Program-made: the position numbers and the translations under genes
Shown here: in pieces, positions 34,622-43,048 of the stretch
Position numbering within the stretch: the first letter of the stretch is position 1
Layout: every line of letters starts with the position of its first letter
Notes under the pieces: generated by a model
Told to the model about the DNA's origin: nothing
What the model saw: the letters and a program-made list of their open reading frames with translations, nothing else
The model's database searches: none
DNA from: Selenomonadaceae bacterium UBA2897
GTDB lineage: Bacteria > Bacillota > Negativicutes > Selenomonadales > Selenomonadaceae
Reading direction: 5' to 3'
NCBI GenBank assembly: GCA_002350105.1
Contig: DEDT01000011.1
Span: 32,321-96,320 of the forward strand
DNA: 64,000 nucleotides

Positions 34622-34793
34622 CTTGACAAAAATGTAAACCTATGCCTATTATATAAAGCAAGAAGAGACGTTCCTGCAGGACATTCTCCAGATATTATCC
34701 ATACGTATAGCTTAGACGACAAAGGCGTCGCCAGGGAATCTCAAAAGAGATTTTCCGGCGACGCCTTTTTAGTTTTGGAAAGGATGATTCATC
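34622..34793 (+). promoter_or_regulatory. Promoter and attenuator leader of the amt-PII gene
   Basis: TTGACA at 34622-34627 with an 18-bp spacer and TATTAT gives a strong promoter. A leader of about 130 nt ends in an intrinsic terminator (GGCGTCGCC 34724-34732 / GGCGACGCC 34757-34765 + TTTTT) lying directly before the amt ribosome binding site. An alternative small hairpin CGAC-AAAGGC-GTCG (34717-34730) uses the terminator's 5' arm, so the two are mutually exclusive. Its hexaloop has A at position 1 and G at 4, as in ANTAR-protein targets. Confidence 0.6.
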
Positions 34794-36593
34794 ATGTTCA
34801 TACATTCGCATCATCCCGTACGTATCGCGGCGCTCGCGGCGACCTTGCTCACCGCCATGCCGACGGCCTTTGCAGCGGATGCTGCTGCACCGGGCCGCTA
34901 CAGCGCCGTCGATACGATCTGGGTGCTCCTCGGCGCCGCGCTCGTCTTCTTCATGCAGCCGGGCTTCGCGATGGTTGAGACCGGCCTCACGCGAGCGAAG
35001 AACGCCGGCAACATCGTCATGAAGAACCTCATGGACCTGTGTATCGGCACGGTCGCATTCTGGATTATCGGCTTCAGCCTGATGTTCGGCACGGATGTCG
35101 GCGGCATCATCGGTGCACCGGATTTCTTCATCCAGCATTGGGATGTTCCTTCGGAGGCCGGTTATCCGGCGCTCGCCTACGTGATCTTCCAGACCGTGTT
35201 CTGCGCGACCAGCGCCACGATCGTCTCCGGTGCTATGGCCGAGCGCACGAAGTTCTCGACCTATTGCATTTACTCTCTGCTCATCAGCCTCATTATCTAC
35301 CCCGTCAGCGGCCATTGGGCCTGGGGCGGCGGCTGGCTCAGCGAGATGGGCTTCCATGATTTCGCCGGTTCTACGGTCGTCCACATGGTCGGCGGTATCT
35401 GCGCTTTCGTCGGTGCCTATATCCTCGGTGCCCGTGTGGGCAAGTACAACAAGGATGGCTCCGTCAACGCCATCCCGGGTCATAGCCTGACGCTTGCGGC
35501 CCTCGGCGTATTCATCCTCTGGTTCGGCTGGTTCGGTTTCAACGGCTGCTCCACCGTTTCCATGACGGGCGATGAGACGCTGGTCTCCGCTGGTTCCATC
35601 TTCGTCACGACCAACTTGGCAGCCGCTACGGCCGCCACGGCCACGATGCTGCTCACCTGGGTGCGTTATGGCCATCCGGATGTTTCCATGACCCTGAACG
35701 GTGCTCTCGCCGGCCTCGTCGCCATTACGGCAGGCTGCGATGCCGTTTCACCGGCTGGCGCTTTCGCCATCGGTCTTATCGCCGGTATCGTCGTGGTCTA
35801 TGCCGTCGAGTTCATCGACCAGAAGCTGAAGGTCGATGATCCGGTCGGTGCCGTCTCTGTCCACGGTGTCTGCGGTGCCCTCGGCACCATCCTCACCGGC
35901 GTCTTTGCCGTGAAGGATGGCCTGCTCTACACGGGCAATCCGTCTATGCTCATCACGCAGATTATTGGTGTTCTCGCTGTCGGCGTCTATGTCGCTATCG
36001 TCATCACCATCGTTTTCAAAATCATCGATGCAGTCATCGGCCTCCGCGTTTCGCGTGAGGAGGAGATCGCCGGCCTCGATTTCGAGGAGCACGGCCTGGG
36101 CTCTGCTTATGCGGACTTCATGCCGGTACCCGAGGTGCCGGGCTCCACGTCCGCACCAGCTCCGGTCAATGGCAGCGAGCCAGCTGCGGCGCCAATCAGC
36201 GTCACGACCGTACCGACGGTCGGTGGCAAGCCAATCACCTGCGTCTCCATTGTCACGGCACGCGATCGTTTCGAGAACCTGAAACAGGCGCTCGAGAATA
36301 TCGGGATTACGGGCATGACGGTGACGCCGGTCTCCGGCTTCGGCATCCAGAAGGGCCACGCGGAGACCTATCGCGGCGCGAAGGTCGCCTCGAAGCTCAT
36401 CCCGAAGATTCAGGTCAAGGTCGTCGTCTCGGCTATTCCGCCGGAACGTGTGGTGGCCGTTGCGAAGAGCGTTCTGCACACCGGCCATTACGGCGATGGC
36501 AAGATCTTCATCACGCCGGTCACGAACGTCGTCAAGATCCGCACCGGCGAGGAGGGCTTCGAAGCCCTGCAGGACAAGCCGGAAGAGGCCTGA
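34794..36593 (+). CDS. Ammonium transporter fused to a PII signalling domain
   Basis: 599 residues. Residues 1-28 look like a signal peptide, then an eleven-helix Amt channel (from VDTIWVLLGAALVFFMQPGFAMVETG; the conserved GCxTVSM-like NGCSTVSMTGD is also present). After a proline/alanine-rich linker (about 445-475) a complete PII domain begins near residue 478 (TCVSIVTARDRFENLK), with T-loop GFGIQKGHAETYRGAK and Tyr526 at the uridylylation position. PII proteins normally plug Amt in trans when nitrogen is sufficient; here the plug is covalently attached. AAAGGA precedes the ATG. Confidence 0.93.
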   Translation: MFIHSHHPVRIAALAATLLTAMPTAFAADAAAPGRYSAVDTIWVLLGAALVFFMQPGFAMVETGLTRAKNAGNIVMKNLMDLCIGTVAFWIIGFSLMFGTDVGGIIGAPDFFIQHWDVPSEAGYPALAYVIFQTVFCATSATIVSGAMAERTKFSTYCIYSLLISLIIYPVSGHWAWGGGWLSEMGFHDFAGSTVVHMVGGICAFVGAYILGARVGKYNKDGSVNAIPGHSLTLAALGVFILWFGWFGFNGCSTVSMTGDETLVSAGSIFVTTNLAAATAATATMLLTWVRYGHPDVSMTLNGALAGLVAITAGCDAVSPAGAFAIGLIAGIVVVYAVEFIDQKLKVDDPVGAVSVHGVCGALGTILTGVFAVKDGLLYTGNPSMLITQIIGVLAVGVYVAIVITIVFKIIDAVIGLRVSREEEIAGLDFEEHGLGSAYADFMPVPEVPGSTSAPAPVNGSEPAAAPISVTTVPTVGGKPITCVSIVTARDRFENLKQALENIGITGMTVTPVSGFGIQKGHAETYRGAKVASKLIPKIQVKVVVSAIPPERVVAVAKSVLHTGHYGDGKIFITPVTNVVKIRTGEEGFEALQDKPEEA

Positions 36594-36643
36594 TGCCGGT
36601 TTCCCCCTATTCTATTCCTCCCTTATACTAGTATCTCATTGTG

Positions 36644-36675
36644 AACTGCCCGCTTCCCCGCGGGCAGTTTTCGCG
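36644..36675 (+). terminator. Terminator after amt-PII
   Basis: Perfect stem AACTGCCCGC / GCGGGCAGTT followed by TTTTCG. Confidence 0.85.
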
Positions 36676-36698
36676 TCTGTAGCATGTCAGAAATGTCA

Positions 36699-36727
36699 TT
36701 GACAAATATTCTCACTTGATATAGAAT
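36699..36727 (+). promoter_or_regulatory. copA promoter
   Basis: TTGACA (36699-36704), 17-bp spacer, TAGAAT (36722-36727). No CopY or CsoR operator could be assigned. Confidence 0.7.
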
Positions 36728-36782
36728 AAGCTACCAGCCTGATAAAGGAAGTCCTCATAATATATAGAAGGGAAGGGATGGC

Positions 36783-39362
36783 GTGAAACGTGCAAAATTC
36801 ATCGTGACGGGCATGACCTGCTCGGCCTGCTCGGCGCGCGTGCAGAAAGCCGTGAGCAAGCTCGATGGCACGGAAGATGTGAACGTGAATCTGCTCACGA
36901 ACAGCATGCAGCTGCAATACGATGAGACGAAGACGAATCCGCAGGCCATCATCGCGGCCGTCATGGAGGCGGGCTACGGCGCGTCGATGCCCGGTGCTGC
37001 CAGCAGTGCTGCGCCAGCCGCAGAGGCGGATGGCCGCAGCGCCGTGCAGCGGGATATCGCGGAGATGAAGCACCGCCTCAGCTGGTCCATCGTCTTCCTT
37101 ATCCCGACGATGTTCATCGCGATGCACCATATGTTCCATGTGTATCTCGGCATCAATTATCCGCAGTGGTTCCTGGACATCTTCCACGGGCCGGAGAATG
37201 CGATTGCCTTTGCGTTCTCGCAGTTCCTGCTCGTACTGCCCATCATGTACCTGAACCGGAAATATTATGTCAATGGCTTCCGCAACCTCTTCGCGGGTGC
37301 GCCGAATATGGACAGCCTCGTGGGCATGGGTTCCATGGCCTCGGCGCTCTTCGGTGCTTTCGCCATCTTCCGCATGGGCTGGGGGCTCGGCCACGGCGAT
37401 ATGGCGCTGGTGGCCGAATACAGTTCGAACCTCTATTTCGAGTCGGCGGGCATGATCGTCACGTTGATTACCGTGGGCAAGTATCTCGAGGCCCGCGCCA
37501 AGGGCGAGACGAGCAAGGCGCTGGAGGCGCTCATGCACCTTGCGCCGCAGCAGGCCGCGGTCGTTCGCGGCGGGCAGGAGCAGGTCATCGCGGCAAAAGA
37601 CCTCGTGGTGGGTGACGAAATCATCGTGAAGCCTGGCGAGCGGCTGGCCGCCGACGGCATCGTGCTCACGGGCACGTCCAGCGTCGACGAGTCAGCCATC
37701 ACGGGTGAGTCCATCCCCGTGGCGAAGCAAAAGGGCGACAAAGTCACTTCAGCCACCATAAACAAGCAGGGCACGCTGCATTTCCGTGCCGAACGCGTGG
37801 GCGCGGATACGACCATCAGTCAGATCATCCGCCTCGTCGATGAGGCCAGCGCCTCCAAGGCACCGATTGCGCGCCTCGCGGATAAGATTGCGGGCATCTT
37901 TGTGCCAGCGGTCATCACCATCGCCGTCGTCGTGGGCGGCATCTGGCTGGCCATGGGCGCGACGACGGAGTTTGCGTTCTCGATTGCCATTTCTATCCTC
38001 GTGATTTCTTGTCCCTGTGCCCTCGGACTCGCCACGCCGGTGGCCATCATGGTCGGTACGGGCAAGGGCGCGCAGAACGGTATCCTCATCAAGTCGGGCA
38101 CGGCGCTGGAGACGGCGGGCAAAATCGACACCGTGGTCATGGACAAGACGGGCACCATCACCGAGGGACGCCCGCAGGTCACCAATATCCAGGCCATCGG
38201 TGTGACGGCAACGCAGCTGCTCGCCATTGCGGCTGGGCTGGAGCAGCACAGCGAGCATCCGCTGGCCGAGGCGGTCATGACCTATGCACAGGCGCAAAAC
38301 GTCCAGCCGCTTGCCGTGCAGGATTTTCGTGCGGTCTTCGGCCGAGGCGTCCAGGCGGAGGCCAATGGCCACCATTACTACGGCGGCAACGCCGCTTTCC
38401 TGCAGGCGCAGGGCATCGATGTGGCACCGTTCCAGCGCCAGCTGGATGCGTTGGCCGATACGGGTGCGACGCCGCTGCTCTTTGCCAGGGATGAGCAGTT
38501 CATCGGCATCATCGGCGCGGCCGACCGCGAGAAAGCGACGAGCAGGGAGGCCATCGCGCAGTTCCGGCAGCTCAGCCTGCAGGTCGTGATGCTTACAGGC
38601 GACAACGCGCGCACGGCGGAGGCCGTGCGCAGCCGCCTCGGCATCCCGCAGGTCATCGCAGGCGTCCTGCCCACGGATAAGGCGCAGCACATCAAGGCGC
38701 TGCAGGCCGGGGGGCACAAGGTCGCGATGATCGGCGATGGCATCAACGACGCGCCGGCGCTGGCGCAGGCCGACCTCGGCCTCGCCATCGGTGCGGGCAC
38801 GGATGTGGCCATCGAGAGCGCCGATGCGGTGCTCGTGAAGAGCGACCTGCGCGATGCTGCCGATGCGATCCGCCTGTCCCGCGCGGTGATGCGCAACATC
38901 AAGGAGAACCTCTTTTGGGCGTTCTTCTACAACGTCATCTGCATCCCGCTCGCGGCAGGTATCCTCTATCCGGGCTTTGGCGTCAAGCTCTCGCCGATGA
39001 TCGGCGCGGCGGCCATGAGCCTTTCCAGCGTCACCGTGGTGCTCAACGCATTGCGGCTGAACTTTTTCCAGACGGCACGCCGCACGGCGTCTGCCACTAC
39101 AATCACTGCTGTGCCTGACGCGGCACCCGCGCAGGCAGAAGTCAAGGAGGCAAATACTATGGAAAAGACCCTGAAAATCGAAGGCATGATGTGTGCCCAC
39201 TGCCAGAAACACGTGCACGACGCCCTGAGCAAGATGGACGGTGTCACGGATGTCACGGTCGACCTCGAGGGCGGCAAGGCTGCGGTCAAGGCTACGCGCG
39301 ACATTCCCCAGAGCGAGTTCGCCGACGTCATCAAAGAAGCCGGCTACGAGCTCGTCGATTAA
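36783..39362 (+). CDS. copA: Copper-exporting P1B-type ATPase with C-terminal CopZ-like domain
   Basis: 859 residues: N-terminal metal-binding domain with CSAC (Cys13, Cys16), eight predicted helices, the copper-type CPC motif (410-412), phosphorylation site DKTGT (Asp454), and the hinge GDGINDAPALAQAD. A second metal-binding domain occupies the last 67 residues with MCAHC (Cys804, Cys807). It pumps Cu(I) out of the cytoplasm. The start is GTG at 36783 after AAGGGA. The C-terminal domain has its own ribosome binding site and ATG in frame (39159). Confidence 0.93.
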   Translation: MKRAKFIVTGMTCSACSARVQKAVSKLDGTEDVNVNLLTNSMQLQYDETKTNPQAIIAAVMEAGYGASMPGAASSAAPAAEADGRSAVQRDIAEMKHRLSWSIVFLIPTMFIAMHHMFHVYLGINYPQWFLDIFHGPENAIAFAFSQFLLVLPIMYLNRKYYVNGFRNLFAGAPNMDSLVGMGSMASALFGAFAIFRMGWGLGHGDMALVAEYSSNLYFESAGMIVTLITVGKYLEARAKGETSKALEALMHLAPQQAAVVRGGQEQVIAAKDLVVGDEIIVKPGERLAADGIVLTGTSSVDESAITGESIPVAKQKGDKVTSATINKQGTLHFRAERVGADTTISQIIRLVDEASASKAPIARLADKIAGIFVPAVITIAVVVGGIWLAMGATTEFAFSIAISILVISCPCALGLATPVAIMVGTGKGAQNGILIKSGTALETAGKIDTVVMDKTGTITEGRPQVTNIQAIGVTATQLLAIAAGLEQHSEHPLAEAVMTYAQAQNVQPLAVQDFRAVFGRGVQAEANGHHYYGGNAAFLQAQGIDVAPFQRQLDALADTGATPLLFARDEQFIGIIGAADREKATSREAIAQFRQLSLQVVMLTGDNARTAEAVRSRLGIPQVIAGVLPTDKAQHIKALQAGGHKVAMIGDGINDAPALAQADLGLAIGAGTDVAIESADAVLVKSDLRDAADAIRLSRAVMRNIKENLFWAFFYNVICIPLAAGILYPGFGVKLSPMIGAAAMSLSSVTVVLNALRLNFFQTARRTASATTITAVPDAAPAQAEVKEANTMEKTLKIEGMMCAHCQKHVHDALSKMDGVTDVTVDLEGGKAAVKATRDIPQSEFADVIKEAGYELVD
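39159..39362 (+). CDS. Internal in-frame start: CopZ-like copper chaperone
   Basis: Inside copA, AAGGAGG (39144-39150) lies eight bases before an in-frame ATG that begins MEKTLKIEGMMCAHC and ends at the shared stop, giving 67 residues, the size of free CopZ (Cys12, Cys15). A free chaperone in addition to the fused form is predicted; whether the internal site is used is not shown by sequence. Confidence 0.6.
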   Translation: MEKTLKIEGMMCAHCQKHVHDALSKMDGVTDVTVDLEGGKAAVKATRDIPQSEFADVIKEAGYELVD

Positions 39363-39386
39363 AGCATAAATTTACAAAACCATAGT

Positions 39387-39429
39387 AATAGCGCCACATC
39401 GCGACGGATTCGCAAGGTGGCGCTATTTT
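39387..39429 (+). terminator. Terminator after copA
   Basis: Stem AATAGCGCCAC / GTGGCGCTATT followed by TTG. Confidence 0.75.
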
Positions 39430-39432
39430 GCT

Positions 39433-39561
39433 TTATGCGTTGCCTTTTTGCAGAGCCAGGCCAATCAGGCGGTCGGCCTGGTCAATCATAAAGAGTGGGA
39501 TGTTCAGCAGGCCAGCGTCAAGGTGCAGGTTCTATACATCATCAATATCGCAAAAGCTAAT
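39433..39561 (-). pseudogene. C-terminal coding remnant of an unidentified gene
   Basis: On the minus strand a convincing protein tail reads LDAGLLNIPLFMIDQADRLI then GLALQKGNA and stop, with coding-like GC content, but an in-frame TAG sits ten residues upstream and no start is available. The family is not recognised. Confidence 0.35.
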
Positions 39562-39593
39562 CTGGGAGGGTATTATTTTTCCATTAGGAATGG

Positions 39594-39599
39594 TATAAT
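39594..39599 (+). promoter_or_regulatory. Extended -10 promoter of type I toxin mRNA, locus 2
   Basis: TGG-TATAAT, extended -10, about 55 bases upstream of the small toxin ORF, the same layout as locus 1. Confidence 0.5.
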
Positions 39600-39653
39600 G
39601 TTTATTGCCACGACCTTCACCAAGCCAATCCGGCGAGGGGGGAGGTTCCAAGC

Positions 39654-39743
39654 ATGAGCTTTTATGATTTCTTCCGCGAGCTGCTAATCAGCGTTATTGG
39701 GGGTATCCTCAGTGCGTTGATACTGCAGATGCTGGGGCGGTAG
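39654..39743 (+). CDS. Fst/Ldr-like type I toxin peptide, locus 2
   Basis: A 29-residue peptide (begins MSFYDFFRELLISVIGG, ends LQMLGR) with one hydrophobic helix. VIGGILSALILQMLGR is similar to E. coli LdrD VIAGILASMIVNWLNKR and to locus 1. The leader shares CAATCCG...AGG..GGGAGGT.CCAA with locus 1. ACCTTC (39613-39618) can pair with the Shine-Dalgarno GGAGGT, which could hide it. Confidence 0.7.
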   Translation: MSFYDFFRELLISVIGGILSALILQMLGR

Positions 39744-39794
39744 GCGGAGCCGCCGTTGTGGCACCAGCTGGGTGTGGTCTCACCAGCCACACAA

Positions 39795-39865
39795 CAATAG
39801 ACCCCCGCAGTAACCAGCCGTGGGGGTCTATTTCAGTTCCAATATGAACTCAAATGATTCTTCCT
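39795..39865 (-). ncRNA. Antisense RNA (antitoxin), locus 2
   Basis: Minus-strand promoter TTGCTA (39895-39900), 17-bp spacer, TATAAT (39872-39877); predicted start near 39865 and length about 70 nt. Bases 39836-39864 repeat the toxin start region 39645-39675 (shared GTTCCAA, ATGA, CT, ATGAT, CTTCC), so the RNA 5' part is complementary to the toxin ribosome binding and start region. Confidence 0.7.
39796..39834. terminator. Bidirectional terminator shared by toxin mRNA and antisense RNA, locus 2
   Basis: AATAGACCCCC / GGGGGTCTATT, A/T tracts on both sides so it works in both directions. Confidence 0.75.
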
Positions 39866-39992
39866 ATGTATATTATAGCTCATGCCACAGGTGATAGCAA
39901 GAAGATTTTTTCTTCACAGTGATATTAAGTTGTGCCGGCAAAAAAACTGATGCTATAATAAAGAGCAAATGAGTGATAACGGAGGTAGGGGC

Positions 39993-42806
39993 ATGAAACG
40001 CCGGGAGAAGATTTATGCGTATATCCGGCAGCAGTCGGAGGGGTATACGCGGGCACAGCTGCAGGGGCAGGTGGGCATGGATGCCCAGGAGATCGCGCAG
40101 GCGCTCGATGTGCTGCGCAACAATGTCTCGAAGGACTTGAACGAGTTGCAGCGCGAGGGTGTCATTGTGAAATTCAGCGGGCGGCCCGTGCGCTATTTCG
40201 ATAAGGAGAAGCTCAGCTGCATGCTCGGCAAGCCACTGCCGCAGGGGCCGTGCCAGTACGAGAGCATTGAGGCCTGCATCAAGGCGGTCGTGGGTGAGCG
40301 GCAGCGCAATCCGTTCGACCGGCTCGTGGGCGCGCACCGCAGCCTGCAAAAGCAGGTGGAGCAGGCCAAGGCGGCCATTCTTTATCCGCCGGACGGCCTG
40401 CACACGCTGATCGTCGGCCAGACGGGCGTCGGCAAGACGCTCTTCGCGCACCTCATGTACGAGTATGGCAAGGTCATGCACCGCTTCGCGGAGGATGCGC
40501 CTTTCGTGACCTTCAACTGCGCGGATTACTATAATAATCCGCAGCTCTTGATTTCGCACGTGTTCGGTCATATCAAAGGCGCATTCACGGGCGCGGACCA
40601 GGCGCGCGCCGGCCTCGTGGAGGAGGCGGATGGCGGCGTGCTGTTCCTCGATGAGATTCATCGCCTGCCACCGGAAGGGCAGGAGATGATATTCTACTTC
40701 ATGGATACGGGCACGTTCAACCGCCTCGGCGAGACGACGCGCACGCGCCATGCGAAGGTGCTGATCATCGGCGCGACGACGGAGGACCCGGACTCGGCGC
40801 TCACGCGCACCTTCGTGCGCCGTATCCCGAACATCATCAAGATCAAGCCTTTAAGCGAGCGCACGCTCTCGGAGAAGCTCGACATCATCCGTCTGCTCTT
40901 CAAGGAGGAAGCCCAGCGCGTGCAGAAGCCCATCCGCGTGGGCGGCGAGTCGGTCAAAGCGCTCATCGGCAGCATTGGCAACGGCAACGTGGGCCAGCTC
41001 AAGAGCAACATCAAGCTGCTCTGTGCCCAGGCTTTCCTGAACAGCATCGACAATCCGCACTACATTGAGGTGGACTTCCGTATGCTGCCCGCACAGATTC
41101 GCGACGGCCTGCTGACGCTCTCGGCAAACCGGCAGGCGCTCACGGAGCTCACGCAGTACCTCTCGGATGCGCTCATCGTCTCGCCCCAGGGCGAGCGGCC
41201 GCAGGCCGAGGAGGAAAAAGAGGATCAGGAATCGCTGAATCTCTATCAGGTTGTCTCGGACAAGGTGGCGCTGCTGCAGAGCGAGGGCATCGAGAGCGAC
41301 CTCATTAAGCAGGTCGTGGCCGCCGACGTCAATGTCTACGTGAAGGATCTTTATAATAAGAAGCATTCCGTCAACATGACGACGCGCGAGCGCCTGCTGA
41401 AAATCGTCGACCCGGCGCTCGTGGACTTCGCGGAGCAGGTCTCGCTCTTCGTGCAGAAGAAGCTGAACAGTGGCTACCGCGACTACTTCCTCTACGCCTT
41501 CAGCCTGCATCTCTCCGCCTTCCTCAAGCGCGTGAAGGCTCACGAGGCCATCCCGCCCTATACGGGCAGCGAGGGGGCCGTGGCGCAGACGGCGAAGTAC
41601 CTGCAGGTAGCGGGCGAGGTGGCGCAGCTCATCGAGCGGCACTACGGCATCCAGGTGCCCCATGCGGAGATCGAGTACATCGCGCTGCTCCTGGAGACGG
41701 CTGAGGATGATGAGCTGAATGAGAAAGTCATCATTGTCGTGGCTACCCACGGCCGCAACACGGCCACCTCGATGGTGGAGGTGGCGCAGAAGCTCTTCAA
41801 TGCCAGCGACAGCAACCTGCTCGCGCTCGACATGCCGCTGGAGGTCAAGCCGCAGGCCATCCTCGACAAGCTGGTGGCCATGCTGCAGACGATGAACTGC
41901 CGCCCCGGCGTGCTCATGCTTGCCGATATGGGCTCGCTATGCAACTTCGGCGCCATCATCGCCGAGAAGCTGCATATCCAGGTGCGTACGCTCGACATGG
42001 TTTCGACACCACTCATTCTGGAGGCCATGCGCAAGGCGGATATCGCGGGCATGGACCTCGACAGCATCTACGAGTCACTGCGCGGCTTTAAGGGCTATGA
42101 GGCCGTGGATGCCGCGCCGGCACAGCAGCAGGCACAGCCCGAGGCCATCGTCACGATCTGTACGACGGGCAAGGGTGCGGCCCTGAAGCTCAAGAGCATG
42201 GTCGACGAAATTCTCGCGCATACGCAGCACGCCGTGGAGGTCGTGCCCGTGGGCATTGCGCATCTGGAAGAACGGCTGGAGGAACTTGCGGGGCACTATC
42301 GTCTGCTCGCGGCCATCGGCATGAAGCGGCCGCAGCGCAGCATGCCCTTTATTTCACTGGAGCAGCTGCTGGACGGCACGGGCGAGCAGCGCCTGCTGGC
42401 CATCCTCGATGCGACGTCCGCACCGGTGCCGGCTCAGCCGCTGACGGAGCAGGACGAGGATAAGCGTGACATTGTGGTGAAGAAACTCTGCGAGGATTCG
42501 CTGAATCAGTTCCTCACCTACCTGAATCCGGTCAAGGTGCTGCCGTCGCTGTTGACCTTCGATCAGCAGCTGGAGCAATCCCTGGGGCTGAACCTCTCGA
42601 ATCCGTTGCGCGTGCGCCTCATCGTGCACTGTGGCTGTGCACTGGAGCGCATCGTCACGCGTTCGTCGCTCGTTTATCAGGGTGACCGGGAAAAGCTGGA
42701 TGAACGCAAGGTACAGGCCCTGCACCATGCCGCCAAAGTCTTCGAGCAAGCGCTGAAGCTGCACTTCGATGAGGATGAGCTCTTCTATATGGCCAACATG
42801 ATTTGA
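39993..42806 (+). CDS. LevR/ManR-type sigma-54 activator with PTS regulation domains
   Basis: 937 residues. N-terminal helix-turn-helix (1-70), AAA+ sigma-54 activator domain with Walker A VGQTGVGKT (about 136-144), the sigma-54 contact motif GAFTGAD and Walker B GVLFLDEIHRL, then a PRD, an EIIA-Man-like domain (VIIVVATHGRNTATSM), an EIIB-like region (IVTICTTGKGAALK) and a second PRD. PTS phosphorylation on PRD histidines adjusts activity to sugar supply. The ATG at 39993 has GGAGG seven bases upstream. Its target is the adjacent PTS operon. Confidence 0.93.
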   Translation: MKRREKIYAYIRQQSEGYTRAQLQGQVGMDAQEIAQALDVLRNNVSKDLNELQREGVIVKFSGRPVRYFDKEKLSCMLGKPLPQGPCQYESIEACIKAVVGERQRNPFDRLVGAHRSLQKQVEQAKAAILYPPDGLHTLIVGQTGVGKTLFAHLMYEYGKVMHRFAEDAPFVTFNCADYYNNPQLLISHVFGHIKGAFTGADQARAGLVEEADGGVLFLDEIHRLPPEGQEMIFYFMDTGTFNRLGETTRTRHAKVLIIGATTEDPDSALTRTFVRRIPNIIKIKPLSERTLSEKLDIIRLLFKEEAQRVQKPIRVGGESVKALIGSIGNGNVGQLKSNIKLLCAQAFLNSIDNPHYIEVDFRMLPAQIRDGLLTLSANRQALTELTQYLSDALIVSPQGERPQAEEEKEDQESLNLYQVVSDKVALLQSEGIESDLIKQVVAADVNVYVKDLYNKKHSVNMTTRERLLKIVDPALVDFAEQVSLFVQKKLNSGYRDYFLYAFSLHLSAFLKRVKAHEAIPPYTGSEGAVAQTAKYLQVAGEVAQLIERHYGIQVPHAEIEYIALLLETAEDDELNEKVIIVVATHGRNTATSMVEVAQKLFNASDSNLLALDMPLEVKPQAILDKLVAMLQTMNCRPGVLMLADMGSLCNFGAIIAEKLHIQVRTLDMVSTPLILEAMRKADIAGMDLDSIYESLRGFKGYEAVDAAPAQQQAQPEAIVTICTTGKGAALKLKSMVDEILAHTQHAVEVVPVGIAHLEERLEELAGHYRLLAAIGMKRPQRSMPFISLEQLLDGTGEQRLLAILDATSAPVPAQPLTEQDEDKRDIVVKKLCEDSLNQFLTYLNPVKVLPSLLTFDQQLEQSLGLNLSNPLRVRLIVHCGCALERIVTRSSLVYQGDREKLDERKVQALHHAAKVFEQALKLHFDEDELFYMANMI

Positions 42807-42818
42807 TTGTTTTGTAAG

Positions 42819-42848
42819 TTGATACACTAAAAATAATTGATACACTAA
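42819..42848. promoter_or_regulatory. Paired upstream activator sites
   Basis: Two direct copies of TTGATACACTAA (42819-42830 and 42837-42848), 18 bases apart. A third copy is inverted at 42935-42946. These are candidate enhancer sites for the LevR-type activator, about 110-230 bases upstream of the -24/-12 promoter. Confidence 0.7.
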
Positions 42849-42851
42849 AAG

Positions 42852-42888
42852 GCACAACGGCGTATCTGCCGTTAGTGTCTTTTTTTTC
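42852..42888 (+). terminator. Terminator after the LevR-type gene
   Basis: Stem AACGGC/GCCGTT, extended by GCAC/GTGT pairing, followed by eight T residues. Confidence 0.85.
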
Positions 42889-42934
42889 TCCAAAAAGAGG
42901 GAATACGGTCTGATACTGTATCGAATATGACTTA

Positions 42935-42946
42935 TTAGTGTATCAA
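42935..42946. promoter_or_regulatory. Third activator site, inverted
   Basis: TTAGTGTATCAA, the exact reverse complement of TTGATACACTAA. A nearby GATACTGTATC (42912-42922) may be a degenerate fourth site. Confidence 0.65.
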
Positions 42947-43048
42947 AAACAAGCTGAGAGTATTATTTTTTCCGTTAACACGAAGAAAACAATGCGTAAA
43001 GTGGCGGGAAATGACGTCTTTTGACGTATATAAAAATAATACACAAAG

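Noticed and set aside
34660..34716. First hairpin of a two-hairpin ANTAR target in the amt leader
   Set aside because: No stable stem with an A1/G4 hexaloop could be drawn; only the second hairpin fits, so the ANTAR proposal is kept as tentative.
39448..39657. 69-codon plus-strand frame upstream of toxin locus 2
   Set aside because: No ribosome binding site, and it is mostly the complement of the better-looking minus-strand protein tail.
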